This document shows, one piece after another, positions 17,110 to 26,816 of a stretch of 64,000 nucleotides of DNA. Positions within the stretch are counted from its first letter, which is position 1; the number at the start of each line of letters is the position of its first letter. Origin of the DNA: Gynuella sunshinyii YC6258 (GTDB lineage Bacteria; Pseudomonadota; Gammaproteobacteria; Pseudomonadales; Natronospirillaceae); NCBI RefSeq assembly GCF_000940805.1, contig NZ_CP007142.1, positions 5,246,593 through 5,310,592 on the forward strand, in the 5' to 3' direction. Position numbers and translations under genes: made by a program. The notes beneath the pieces are model-generated. The model saw only the letters and a program-made list of their open reading frames with translations. It ran no database searches and was not told the origin of the DNA.

Positions 17110-18510
17110 TTATCTGGTGTAAAGAATGCCTCGGTCAGAAGCCAGGGTAACTTCTTCGCCGGACGTTTCTGCTATCGCCAGATTGCGTCGTATTGTCAGT
17201 TCGGCCTGAGCCTGTTCGCTTATTTTCCGGGTCACCGGGTAAAACGAGGTAATGACCGCAATCAATAAGGCTCCTGTGCCTGGCACCAGACTCATGAACA
17301 ATAGAATAGTATTTAATGCTTCGGGTGTTTGTTCTGCACCGGCCACATAACCGGAGGAACTCAGTGCAAAACCGACCAACGCACCACCCAACCCCATACC
17401 AAATTTATGGGAGAAGGTCGCCGAGCTGGTCGCCAGTCCGACCACCCGACGCCCGGAACGCCACTCGATGTAATCAGCGGTATCCCCGACCAATCCCCAC
17501 AGATTTGTGGCACTGATGCCCAGGAAGAACTGGTTGATAAAGACAATCGTATAAATACCACGAAGATTTTCCGGATCCAGCCAGTAAATCTGACTGATGG
17601 TCAGCGAGGAACCGATCAGCGCGGCGATCATCAATGTCCGCTTACAGATTTTTTTAACTGCAAAAATACACACCACGGCTCCGGCAATCATTCCCAGTGT
17701 ACCCAGGGTAAAGAATGGCGCCGCCGCCGACTGGTCACCGACGTTATAACTGAAAAAATACATGCCGACGGCAAAGGGTGACATCAACAGGGCGAACACC
17801 GGCACGCCAATCATGATAATCGTCCAGTAGGCCCGGTTTCGCATCACAACTTTAAAATCCGATTTCAACGAGCTGGTTTGTGGCAGCGGCGGCACACGCT
17901 CGCGAACGAGGGTGAAACACACAAAAAACAATACCATCATAATAACGCTGAACAGCATCATGGCACGCTGATAACCCAGTTGCTGATCACCATCACCAAA
18001 ATAATTCATTAATGGAATGGTGCCGGCATTGACCAGCAGACCTCCGGTAAACGCGAGCAGCATTCGGTAGGAAGCCAGCTCACCACGCTCCACCGCACTA
18101 TCCGTAATCATAGGCGGCAATGATGAGTATGGAATATTGATCACGGTATAGAGTGTCATGAGGGCAATGTAGCTGGCGAACGCCCAAATCACTTTGCCGG
18201 ATTCACTGATGTCTGGCGTGGTAAATGTCATCACAGCGACGATGGCCAGCGGTACCGGTGTGAATAACAGATACGGCCTGAACTTGCCCCAGCGACTTTC
18301 GGTTCGATCACCAATGATGCCCATAAGGGGATCAGAAATGGCATCCCACATGCGGGTAACGAAAAACAATGTTCCGACAACGGCTGCCGATATGCCGAAT
18401 ACGTCGGTATAAAAAAACATCAGGTAAGTGCCAACGGTGGTAAAAACGACATTGCTGGCCAGGTCACCGAAGCCATAGCCGACTTTCTCGATCATGGTGA
18501 GTTTTTTCAT
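17110..18510 (-). CDS. GPH-family sugar:cation symporter (MelB-like MFS)
   Basis: The 466-residue protein has about twelve hydrophobic segments and the glycoside-pentoside-hexuronide symporter signature near the N-terminus: EKVGYGFGDLASN, then FFVTRMWDAISDPLMGIIGDRT and RWGKFRPYLL. It should import an oligosaccharide or glycoside with Na+ or H+. The ATG at 18510 is preferred over a TTG six bases earlier because AGAG lies seven bases before it. It is the first gene of a two-gene unit with the GH3 hydrolase, behind an AraC-type regulator on the same strand. Confidence 0.88.
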   Translation of the reverse strand: MKKLTMIEKVGYGFGDLASNVVFTTVGTYLMFFYTDVFGISAAVVGTLFFVTRMWDAISDPLMGIIGDRTESRWGKFRPYLLFTPVPLAIVAVMTFTTPDISESGKVIWAFASYIALMTLYTVINIPYSSLPPMITDSAVERGELASYRMLLAFTGGLLVNAGTIPLMNYFGDGDQQLGYQRAMMLFSVIMMVLFFVCFTLVRERVPPLPQTSSLKSDFKVVMRNRAYWTIIMIGVPVFALLMSPFAVGMYFFSYNVGDQSAAAPFFTLGTLGMIAGAVVCIFAVKKICKRTLMIAALIGSSLTISQIYWLDPENLRGIYTIVFINQFFLGISATNLWGLVGDTADYIEWRSGRRVVGLATSSATFSHKFGMGLGGALVGFALSSSGYVAGAEQTPEALNTILLFMSLVPGTGALLIAVITSFYPVTRKISEQAQAELTIRRNLAIAETSGEEVTLASDRGILYTR

Positions 18511-18616
18511 GTTCAATCTCTTTTTTTTATATTTGTTGTGATTGCCATTGTCACTATGATCCTGCTTTCGAACTATCCCATTTTTGACCTCGACGATGGT
18601 CTTTTTTTGATGCCGA

Positions 18617-19516
18617 CTATAAATAGAGTGCCTGTTGATCCAGCCACGGGGTCAACAGCCGAATCAGGTTGGCGGGATCGTAATCACCATAAATGCGCCC
18701 GAGGGCTATGGGGTCCTGTTGCTTGCGGTGGCGAAACTCGCCCGGAGTACAGTTGTATTCACGTTTAAATGCAGTGTTATAGGCTTTGATGGAAGGAAAG
18801 CCGTGGCTCAATGCAATAGCAGCGATGGAATGGCTGGTCTGTATCAATTCCACCATGCTTTGTTCCAATCGCAGCAGGGTTAAATAGCGGTGAAAGGTGT
18901 GTCCGGTGTGTTCTTTGAAATAGCGGCTCAGGTAGGCTTCTGACAATCCTTCCCGTTCGGCCAGCTGGCTTAAGGAAATGTGCTCACTATAATGCTGTTC
19001 GAGATAGTGAATCAGTGCATCCAGCCGTTTATGCTGATCGGGCAAAACGACAGCAACCGGATGTTCCTGAGCGGGAAAATAACGTTGAAACAATAATTGT
19101 ATTTCAGTCAGATACCGTTGCACTGCCAGTTCCCAATGCGGTTTACGATATTCATGTTCCCACCAGATGTGGGCCATGCTGCTGCGCAGATGATTCATGC
19201 TGGCCAGCTGTACCGGGTTACTGAGCCATGGCCCGCAGTCGACATTGACCATTGGATCAAACTGATTCTGCACACAAATCACAATGTTATCCTGACTGGC
19301 GGCGCGGGTCGCATGCGGCACATCGCCATTGATGACGATGACATCCCCACCGGACAGATCATACACCTGTTCATTCACCTGCACTCTGATCTGTCCTTTG
19401 AGTACCCACAGACATTCATGGGCGCGATGACGATGTATGCCGCATTCAAAAATGCGATGCCCAAACACTTTCCAGGCCTGATCCAGAAGCTCAGTTTGAC
19501 TGGACAACAAATACAT
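18617..19516 (-). CDS. AraC-family regulator with cupin sensor domain
   Basis: The 299-residue protein has an N-terminal cupin (HRHRAHECLWVLKGQIRV, then GGDVIVINGDVPHA) and two C-terminal helix-turn-helix motifs: LSQLAEREGLSEAYLSRYFKE and IAAIALSHGFPSIKAYNTAFKR with TPGEFR at the end. Such proteins bind a sugar and activate its uptake genes. The GPH symporter and GH3 hydrolase lie 106 bp downstream on the same strand and are the natural targets. The ATG at 19516 has CGGAG five bases upstream. Confidence 0.88.
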   Translation of the reverse strand: MYLLSSQTELLDQAWKVFGHRIFECGIHRHRAHECLWVLKGQIRVQVNEQVYDLSGGDVIVINGDVPHATRAASQDNIVICVQNQFDPMVNVDCGPWLSNPVQLASMNHLRSSMAHIWWEHEYRKPHWELAVQRYLTEIQLLFQRYFPAQEHPVAVVLPDQHKRLDALIHYLEQHYSEHISLSQLAEREGLSEAYLSRYFKEHTGHTFHRYLTLLRLEQSMVELIQTSHSIAAIALSHGFPSIKAYNTAFKREYNCTPGEFRHRKQQDPIALGRIYGDYDPANLIRLLTPWLDQQALYL

Positions 19517-19668
19517 ATGAACTCCGGCAACGAAACAATTTACTAAAGCGGCAGTTTACCGCCATAGATAACGGATTAGCGCAGTTTTTTAACGCTGCAT
19601 TGATAGTGAACGCAATTATTCAATCACCCCCGAATACAGTAATATGTCGTGATACTCACACCTGTTGA

Positions 19669-20967
19669 ATGCAAAAAGCCATGAACTCCTTAAAAACCAA
19701 ACTGATTGTTGCCCTAATTGGTTCTAACTTACTGGTCATCATCCTGTTTGCTCTGATTACGCCATGGAAAGTACAGCAACGTTTTATCGAAAGCGCCAAA
19801 CAGGTGCATTATCAGAATTTTGCCCGCATGATCGAACGGTATATCGACCAAAAACACTCCTGGAACACCGACGCCGATGCTGCCCGTCTGGCCCGCATAG
19901 CTCAACACAACCGACCATGGCCCCCTGCTAACGATCCCGAAGCCAGAAAACCAGGATCGCAGCCCCTGAACGGCCCGAGTTTTCAGTTTGCGCTGTTTGA
20001 TCCTTCCGGTCGTAACATTATTGGCGGTAAAACCTATCAACCCGGTGAACAGGTTGATCAGCAGACACTCGCAGATGCAGATCCGATCACGATTAACCAC
20101 GAAGTGGTGGCTTATGTTCTGCCCAGTGGCACGCCACCGCTGACCCGTACCGATACAACTTATCTCAATACCTTGAAGGAATCTTTGTTGTACGCCACCG
20201 GACTGTCTTTATTGATTCTGATTCCGTTTGGTTTCTGGGAAGGTAACAAGCTGGTCCGATCCCTGAAACAACTGACCACCGCAGTGGAAAAGATGAGTGC
20301 CGGCAATCTGGAGCAGCAAGTGGATATCAATACCCGGGATGAAACCGGCCGCCTGGGGCAGGCATTCAATAACATGAATACCCGGCTGGTGGAGGCTTAT
20401 AAGCAACTGGAGGAGTCTCACGCCACGATTGTTAAACAGGCGGAGGAACTCAAAGAACTGAGTATTCGCGACAGTTTGACCGGTTTGTATAACCGTCGAT
20501 TTTTCAATGAAGAGGTTGACCGGCTGCATCAGGAGGCGCTGCTTTATCAGCGGCCGTTCTGCATTGTGCTCGGCGACGTGGATCACTTCAAAAAGATCAA
20601 CGACCGCTTCTCTCATGCCACCGGAGATCAGGTATTGCAGCAGGTTGCCGAGATTTTAAACAGCTCGTTACGGGACAGTGACGTACTGGCCCGCTATGGT
20701 GGCGAGGAAATGGTCATTGCCCTGCCCGGCACAACCCCGGCAGCCGCGCAGGAGCTGATTGAACGTATTCGCAGCCGGATCGAACATCACCCATGGCATG
20801 AGATCGCTGAGCAGCTGACCGTCACGATGAGCTTTGGCATTTGTGATGAACTGGACCAGCAACACTTCGAACACATGCTGGTGCTGGCTGATGAACAACT
20901 CTATCTGGCTAAGAACGCAGGGCGCAATCAGGTCCGCTGTCTGCGCCTGAAACAACTGACTCACTAG
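19669..20967 (+). CDS. Membrane diguanylate cyclase with HAMP and GGDEF domains
   Basis: The 432-residue protein has a membrane segment at about 11-31, a periplasmic sensor stretch to about 172, a second membrane segment at about 173-190, a HAMP linker to about 243, and a coiled linker leading to a GGDEF domain. The active site reads GGEEM (344-348), with Met for the usual Phe, and an inhibitory I-site RDSD lies at 335-338, five residues before it. It should make cyclic di-GMP in the cytoplasm in response to an unknown periplasmic signal and be product-inhibited. A second ATG lies at 19681; neither start has a clear ribosome-binding site. It is convergent with the LysR gene, two bases apart. 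Confidence 0.92.
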   Translation: MQKAMNSLKTKLIVALIGSNLLVIILFALITPWKVQQRFIESAKQVHYQNFARMIERYIDQKHSWNTDADAARLARIAQHNRPWPPANDPEARKPGSQPLNGPSFQFALFDPSGRNIIGGKTYQPGEQVDQQTLADADPITINHEVVAYVLPSGTPPLTRTDTTYLNTLKESLLYATGLSLLILIPFGFWEGNKLVRSLKQLTTAVEKMSAGNLEQQVDINTRDETGRLGQAFNNMNTRLVEAYKQLEESHATIVKQAEELKELSIRDSLTGLYNRRFFNEEVDRLHQEALLYQRPFCIVLGDVDHFKKINDRFSHATGDQVLQQVAEILNSSLRDSDVLARYGGEEMVIALPGTTPAAAQELIERIRSRIEHHPWHEIAEQLTVTMSFGICDELDQQHFEHMLVLADEQLYLAKNAGRNQVRCLRLKQLTH

Positions 20968-20969
20968 CG

Positions 20970-21866
20970 TCACTCAGTATACTGACCGAAACAGCTGAGC
21001 AGATAGTCCAGCAGCGTCCGTACCCTCAGCGGCAAATACTGGGTATCGGTGTATACCGCGTTCAACGCCACCCGATTACCCTGATAATCCGGCAACAGGG
21101 TTACCAGCCGGCCCTGATCAATATCACGCTGCAAATCAATACGCGCTTTGTACAAGATACCGGCCCCATTCAATGCCCATTGCCGCACCAGCGAACTGTC
21201 ATCACTGCTGCGGTCACCTTTTACTTTTACGGTCAGTGGGTGTCCATTCTGGTAAAACGTCCAGTTAGAAGTCTGACGCCCACGATTAAAGATGGTCAGG
21301 CAGTTATGGGCTGCCAAATCCGCCGGAACCTGAGGTTCACCGTGATCACGAAGGTATTCGGGAGCCGCACACAGGATCTGTTCCACTTCACACAGCCGCC
21401 GCGCCACCATGCTGGAATCCTGCAGTTGACCGTAACGAATAGCCAGGTCAATTCCATCACGCCACAGATCATGCAGACCATCAGATGAATGCACAAAAAT
21501 CCGCACCTGCGGATAGCTCTGGTGAAAACCCTCCAGCCATTCAGACAGTACCTGACGCGACAGATCGGTCGGCGCTGAAAGGTGGATGTCCCCTTGCAGC
21601 GAACACTGTCCGGTCCTTACCTGTGCCTCACCATCTGCCAATGTCGATAAGGCCCGGGCAGCGTATTCCCGGAACAATTCCCCTTCTGCAGTCAAACGAA
21701 TGGAACGGGTGGAGCGCTCAAACAGCCTGACCGCCAGATCCTGTTCCAACCGTTTGATCCCGGCGCTGGCGGCCGCAGGTGTCAGATCCAGCTGACGCGC
21801 GGCGAGACTCAGGTTGCCGGTTTCCGCCGCTCGTAAAAACAATCGCAACTCACCCAGACCGTACAT
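20970..21866 (-). CDS. LysR-family transcriptional regulator
   Basis: The 298-residue protein has a classic N-terminal winged helix (LRLFLRAAETGNLSLAARQLDLTPAAASAGIKRLEQDLAVRLF in outline) and an effector-binding domain with VRIFVHSSDGLHDLWRDGIDLAIRYG. It is of the common type that represses or activates a divergent operon. The ATG at 21866 is preferred over TTG at 21872, since GAGG lies seven bases before it. The DUF1993 gene starts 100 bp away on the other strand, followed by a glutathione transferase, and these are its likely targets. Confidence 0.92.
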   Translation of the reverse strand: MYGLGELRLFLRAAETGNLSLAARQLDLTPAAASAGIKRLEQDLAVRLFERSTRSIRLTAEGELFREYAARALSTLADGEAQVRTGQCSLQGDIHLSAPTDLSRQVLSEWLEGFHQSYPQVRIFVHSSDGLHDLWRDGIDLAIRYGQLQDSSMVARRLCEVEQILCAAPEYLRDHGEPQVPADLAAHNCLTIFNRGRQTSNWTFYQNGHPLTVKVKGDRSSDDSSLVRQWALNGAGILYKARIDLQRDIDQGRLVTLLPDYQGNRVALNAVYTDTQYLPLRVRTLLDYLLSCFGQYTE

Positions 21867-21965
21867 TTTCAAACCTCATTTGAAAGTCATTAAACAATAA
21901 CCTTAATTATCAAAATCATTTTAATACTGCACAATCTCCATATCATTACGCAACGAATCAGAACG

Positions 21966-22544
21966 ATGACTTTCGACTGCCAACTACCGCTGACGGCGAT
22001 CATCAGCCGCATGCTGACAAACACCATCGGCTGCCTGGACAAAGCCCGTGCTCATGCCCAGCAACACGACATTGAAGAAACCGATCTGCTGAATGCGCGC
22101 CTGTCTGCTGATATGCTGCCGATGCAGCAACAGATTGAAATTGTGACCACGGCAGTTCGGGGGACTCTGACCCGGCTGCTGGCGGCAGGCCCGGACTGTG
22201 CGGAAGATCCGGATTACGCAGTGTTCAATCGTGGCGTTGGAGCCCGGTTCCGGCCACCGGCCAGTCGCTTTGCCGAGCTGATCAGCGATGTCACCTCCGT
22301 ACGCGACTGGCTGACCACGCTGTCAGACAGCCATTCCACGGCACCACCCGACACCATTACCGTACAGATGCACGGTCAGGCCCGTATCTTCAGCCGCCCG
22401 GATTTTATCGTGCATTACTTTCTGCCCAACTTTTACTTTCATCTGAGTATGGCCTATGGAATTCTGCGTCATTATGGCGTTGCCCTGGGTAAACAGGATT
22501 ACGAAGGCATGCCGGTTTATCAAACCACACTCATACCCTCTTGA
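21966..22544 (+). CDS. DUF1993 family protein
   Basis: The 192-residue soluble, helical protein resembles DUF1993, with the family's conserved end LPNFYFHLSMAYGILRHYGVALGKQDYEG. The fold is thought to be related to DinB-like four-helix bundles, and the role is unknown. It begins 100 bp from the divergent LysR gene and is followed 45 bases later by a glutathione transferase, so it may belong to a small stress or detoxification unit. Confidence 0.85.
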   Translation: MTFDCQLPLTAIISRMLTNTIGCLDKARAHAQQHDIEETDLLNARLSADMLPMQQQIEIVTTAVRGTLTRLLAAGPDCAEDPDYAVFNRGVGARFRPPASRFAELISDVTSVRDWLTTLSDSHSTAPPDTITVQMHGQARIFSRPDFIVHYFLPNFYFHLSMAYGILRHYGVALGKQDYEGMPVYQTTLIPS

Positions 22545-22589
22545 ACCACCTGTAAGGCTGCATCAGCACACTCTGCATTGGAGAACATC

Positions 22590-23288
22590 ATGATTGAACT
22601 GTTTTACTGGACCACCCCCAATGGCCATAAGATCACTATTTTTTTAGAAGAAACCGGACTGCCCTATACCATCACGCCCATTAATATCGGCCAAGGGGAA
22701 CAGTTTGGTGAACGTTTTCTGAAGCATTCCCCCAACAATCGCATTCCGGCCATTATTGATACCAATCCGGCCGATGGCAGCGAGTCAGTATCGGTGTTCG
22801 AATCCGGTGCCATTCTGCAATATCTGGCGGAAAAAACCGGACAGTTTTTACCCACAGAACTGCATGCCCGTTATGAAGTATTGCAATGGCTCAACTGGCA
22901 GATGGGTGGACTCGGCCCCATGGCCGGACAAAACCATCACTTCAGCGTCTATGCACCGGAACGCATTCCCTACGCAACCGAACGCTACGTTAAAGAAACT
23001 TCACGCCTGTACGCCGTGCTCGACAAACGCCTGGCCGACCGGGAATACATTGCCGGGGATTATTCCATCGCCGATATGGCCTGTTATCCGTGGGTGGTAC
23101 CTTATGAACGGCAGCAGCAGGATATCAATGCTTTCCCGCACTTAAAGCGCTGGTTTGAAACGATGGCCCGGAGACCGGCCGTGATTAAAGCCTACGAACT
23201 GGCCAAACAGATCGTCCCCGAGACCAAACCGTTCAGCGAAGAAGAGAAAAAAGTATTATTTGGACAAGGCGCGGAGCGGGTTAAATAA
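22590..23288 (+). CDS. Nu-class glutathione S-transferase (YfcG/YghU-like)
   Basis: This 232-residue protein has an N-terminal thioredoxin-like domain with TTPNGHK (8-14), as in the Nu-class YfcG and YghU enzymes, which have disulfide reductase activity. NNRIPAI follows before the beta-alpha unit, and ESGAILQYLAEKTG binds the gamma-glutamyl part of glutathione. The C-terminal domain has the usual DYSIADMACYPWV. The ATG at 22590 is chosen because GGAG lies six bases upstream; an in-frame TTG at 22578 would overlap that site. It probably shares a transcript with the DUF1993 gene. Confidence 0.92.
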   Translation: MIELFYWTTPNGHKITIFLEETGLPYTITPINIGQGEQFGERFLKHSPNNRIPAIIDTNPADGSESVSVFESGAILQYLAEKTGQFLPTELHARYEVLQWLNWQMGGLGPMAGQNHHFSVYAPERIPYATERYVKETSRLYAVLDKRLADREYIAGDYSIADMACYPWVVPYERQQQDINAFPHLKRWFETMARRPAVIKAYELAKQIVPETKPFSEEEKKVLFGQGAERVK

Positions 23289-23319
23289 CCCTGCCCAGCC
23301 GTTACAGAACAAAGAGAAC

Positions 23320-23352
23320 GCGGCGGTCTGCTGTGAATAAACAGACTGCCGC
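23320..23352. terminator. Stem-loop between convergent genes
   Basis: GCGGCGGTCTG (23320-23330) pairs with CAGACTGCCGC (23342-23352) with one mismatch. It lies between the stops of the glutathione transferase and the secreted repeat protein. No long T-run follows on either side, so terminator function is likely but not certain. Confidence 0.5.
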
Positions 23353-23358
23353 AAGACA

Positions 23359-26300
23359 TTATCTGGTCAAGACCGTAAAGCCTTTACCTTCTAACCTGGA
23401 AATCGCCTCATCAGCAGCGGTGGTTGGTGAGGCATCATGAGTACGATAGATATAAACACGACCATCTTTCACATCGGGTACGGTATTGCTGAGATAATTC
23501 AAAAACCGATCAACTTCATCCGCATCAAACCCCGAACTTCCGCCCTGCCCCAGAATCAGATGATTCAGATTATGAGGTACCCAGACAGGTAACTCGCTGA
23601 ATACATCAACGGTATTGGCACCTGTGAGATATAGAGTATGAATATCATTTGCACGCAGCTGGGCCAGATCGCCATACACGGTATTTTTTCCCTGAAGCAC
23701 CACACTCCTAATGCCTTCGGGCAATGAGGCAATATTACCGGTTATGGTGTTATTCCCGTATACATATAATGAATAAACCTTAGGACCAATATCAGCGAGG
23801 TTACCGGAGATTGTGTTCTCACCAGCAACACTGAAGTACCCCAATCCACTGGGAAGATTCGCTATGTTCCCGGTAATCGTATTTGAATTGCTGACATAAA
23901 AGCCTGTCACAGAATCTGGAATATCGGCGATATTGCCCACAATATTCTGATCAGTTTGTAAAAAGACTGTTTGTATGTGCGCCGGTAAATCAGCAATATC
24001 ACCAGTCAATGATACTTTGCCGTTTCCCTGTAGATACACATATTGCAGAGAGCCAGGCAATTCAGATATATCTCCGGTAATATCCGTTCCTCGGCCACCA
24101 AGATATAAAGTAGTAAACCCACGAGGCAAATCTTTAATCGCACCGGTGATCCCACCATAACCGCCCAATTGCAGTGTTTTTAATTGGGGATTTAAAGTCT
24201 CAATAGTCCCCACGACATGACTTTCAGGCCCTGTAAAGGTTATTCCGATCAGACTGTCGGGAAGTGATTGCAGCGTTCCTGTTAACGAGCCATTGCCTGA
24301 GAAATTAACCGTTTCCAGGTTAGCGAGGACTGCCAATCGGGATACATCGAAGCTAAACATCGGTCTTGCGTCGCCGCCTGGATTATAAGATCCCAGATTT
24401 TTTGCAGCATTCAAACCATTGGAAAATGTAATCGTAATACTGCCCGCAATCGGCGAAGCATATTCATGGACGATCCCATAAGTTCCCCCTCCCAAATCCG
24501 TATTCACAACATCCACGTCGCTGCCATCATTCCAGTTTATGGTTGCCTGACCACTGTGCAAACCTAAAAGAACTCCAAATTTACTGGTTTTGCTAAACGG
24601 CAGGTTGATGGATTTTTCGGATATGTTTTCCACCACATATGTCACGCTGATAGCATCTTCATACCCATCTGAATCGGTTGCCACAACCTCAAAATGGTAG
24701 GTGCCCGGCACCGAGGGATTCCCCGTAATTCTGCCAGTCTGCCCATTACTTTCGAGGGTTAAGCCATCCGGCAGCTCGCCTTCTACGACGACATAAATCA
24801 CCGAGTCTTCACGAGTCAGTGGTATGAACTCAATCGGTACCGGCTGATCCGTCACGGTGTAAATATCCAATTGATCATCGATGACGCCAACCGGAATACT
24901 GGTGATATTAATGGCACCGGTGGTCACTGCTTTTAATGCAACCGTCAGCAATTGACCGATTTCCGCGGTGATACTTTCCGAGGTGACAATCGCATAAGAG
25001 CCGTCGTCGTAGCGAATAAACGCACTGATCTGGACTGGAGTACCCGTGGGGATGGGCAATGCATCAGTGGTACCACCCACACGCACAGTCGTGGTTGCAT
25101 TCTTCCAGCTTAAACGCTTGGCCGTGGCCACAATATCGGCCGTACCAACGGTATCCCCGAGAACCGTTACTTTCACATATGCAGTCGAGGCAATTAAATC
25201 CACGTTCCACCAGGAAAAATGATGAACGGTGGCTCTGAGGGCCAACCCGGTGAGTGAATCTTCAGAAGCAACCACCTCTCCAGTGCCTTCCTGTTGCCAG
25301 ATACCGGTTGATTCGTTCAGATACCAGATGGGAATCGTATGGCCAACGGCGATATCACTGCCATCCTGATAGTGGGTGGCATACATCGGCAGTAACACCT
25401 CGGCACTGGCACCTGGAGCCAAATTAACGGTTTCGCCATTCTGACTAAAATGATATTCAACCGTCCCGAGACTGAAAATCTGCGACGGTTCATCCTCACC
25501 TTCCGCCAGACCTGAAAAACTACCCGGGAAAGCCGCCATCGAAGCCGGTTTGGCAACGTTGACAGGGGTGATGGTTAACTCGATATTCCCTTCAACAGGC
25601 TGTCCGTTAGAGTCCACAAAATCGGCTTTATCAAATGTCACGCCGGCACCGGCGGCGGCAGATTGAGTTGTCACACCTGGATCACTGATAACCATCACCT
25701 CGCCCCGCTTAATCAGCGTGACGGTGATAACGACCTGACCATCGGCCGGTGGCGAAAGAATCGGCACAACCTGAGTGGAATAGCCGGGTGCGCTGACGTT
25801 CAGGCTGAATGATTCCTCAGCCGGCAGAAAAACACTGAATGCGCCGTCGCTGTCGATATCAACATCGGCTGTCACTGGTTCGCCGGTCTGATAAACCGTA
25901 ATGGTGCTGTCGGCAACGACCACTCCGGCAATATCCACAACCCTTCCCAAAATGCCGGATTCAAACTCAGTTTGCAGTGCTCCCGGTCCGGGTGTCGTAT
26001 TGATCAAGGCATAAAAGGCAGACAGATCAGCAATATCAACCTCGCTATCACCATTGAGATCTGCGGCCGGATCTTTCGATTCAAATTTCAACAGAAAAAT
26101 ATCAAAATCATCCATGTTCACAATATTGTTATTGTCGTAATCCGCATCACACACATTGCCAAAACCATCCCTATCAGAATCGAGTTGATTTGGATTGATG
26201 ACTTCGCGGCAGTTATCGTGGGTATCCGGTATACCATCGCCATCGGTGTCAGAGGCAACTGCGGCCAGACTGAAGGCAGGTAACGAAAAGCATAATATGA

Positions 26301-26370
26301 AAACAAGTAAACAGAGATTGGAAAGAAAATTGCGCTGCCGTTTCGGCATAAAAGAATCATGTGAAAACAT
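23359..26370 (-). CDS. Large secreted protein with TSP3/dockerin-like calcium repeats and LRR-like TGxI repeats
   Basis: The 1003-residue protein has a signal peptide (residues about 14-38). Residues about 40-125 hold Asp/Asn-rich calcium loops of thrombospondin type 3 and dockerin kind (DTDGDGIPD, DSDRDGFGN, DLNGDSEVDIADL). A carboxypeptidase-regulatory-like beta domain and a He_PIG/cadherin-like domain (GELPDGLTLES, GRITGNPSVPGTYHFEVVATD) follow. The C-terminal third carries about nine repeats of roughly 22 residues of the form TGNIAxLPxxLxxxxLxGxNT, a leucine-rich or beta-solenoid pattern. The ATG has AGGAGG four bases upstream. Stalk-like layout suggests a surface or matrix protein for adhesion, but no anchor is evident and partner and role are unknown. 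Confidence 0.85.
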   Translation of the reverse strand: MFSHDSFMPKRQRNFLSNLCLLVFILCFSLPAFSLAAVASDTDGDGIPDTHDNCREVINPNQLDSDRDGFGNVCDADYDNNNIVNMDDFDIFLLKFESKDPAADLNGDSEVDIADLSAFYALINTTPGPGALQTEFESGILGRVVDIAGVVVADSTITVYQTGEPVTADVDIDSDGAFSVFLPAEESFSLNVSAPGYSTQVVPILSPPADGQVVITVTLIKRGEVMVISDPGVTTQSAAAGAGVTFDKADFVDSNGQPVEGNIELTITPVNVAKPASMAAFPGSFSGLAEGEDEPSQIFSLGTVEYHFSQNGETVNLAPGASAEVLLPMYATHYQDGSDIAVGHTIPIWYLNESTGIWQQEGTGEVVASEDSLTGLALRATVHHFSWWNVDLIASTAYVKVTVLGDTVGTADIVATAKRLSWKNATTTVRVGGTTDALPIPTGTPVQISAFIRYDDGSYAIVTSESITAEIGQLLTVALKAVTTGAINITSIPVGVIDDQLDIYTVTDQPVPIEFIPLTREDSVIYVVVEGELPDGLTLESNGQTGRITGNPSVPGTYHFEVVATDSDGYEDAISVTYVVENISEKSINLPFSKTSKFGVLLGLHSGQATINWNDGSDVDVVNTDLGGGTYGIVHEYASPIAGSITITFSNGLNAAKNLGSYNPGGDARPMFSFDVSRLAVLANLETVNFSGNGSLTGTLQSLPDSLIGITFTGPESHVVGTIETLNPQLKTLQLGGYGGITGAIKDLPRGFTTLYLGGRGTDITGDISELPGSLQYVYLQGNGKVSLTGDIADLPAHIQTVFLQTDQNIVGNIADIPDSVTGFYVSNSNTITGNIANLPSGLGYFSVAGENTISGNLADIGPKVYSLYVYGNNTITGNIASLPEGIRSVVLQGKNTVYGDLAQLRANDIHTLYLTGANTVDVFSELPVWVPHNLNHLILGQGGSSGFDADEVDRFLNYLSNTVPDVKDGRVYIYRTHDASPTTAADEAISRLEGKGFTVLTR

Positions 26371-26816
26371 ACTTCCTCCTTAAATGATCATTGCCCCATC
26401 CCTACTACCGAGGCCCATGCGATGCTAGGTTAGATATTACTGATATTCAACAAAACCTCTGGGAGACCCTCAAAAAGTTGATCTGAGGCAATTATGTGTT
26501 GGCTAACCAAATAGGATGCTAATCACTCTTCCATACCAGTCAGTCTGCCGGCCGGCATTCTGACAGGGGTCGTTCAGGGCATTATCGGCACCACGTAAGC
26601 TGGGCACTACAAGATGGCTTTCAAAGCTTTTCTTAAGCCTTCAAAAATGTTCAATCTGCACTAAACTATTAATCAGGTAATCAAATAGAGTGTTTTGATT
26701 TCTCGGAGCTCTCATTGGCTATGCCAATGGCGTGGTGCATCTGTGCATCACATTATTAATCCGGCATAAATGCTTGCCAGGTTAATAAGACCAACAATCG
26801 ACTGCGGAATACGACC
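26371..26816. other. Divergent intergenic region with palindromes
   Basis: These 446 bases lie between the secreted repeat protein (minus) and the SLC13 transporter (plus). No coding frame is convincing. It holds the palindrome CATTGGC-TAT-GCCAATG (26713-26729), a candidate operator about 90 bp before the transporter start, and a GC-rich self-complementary TGCCGGCCGGCA near 26547. Binding proteins are unknown. Confidence 0.5.
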
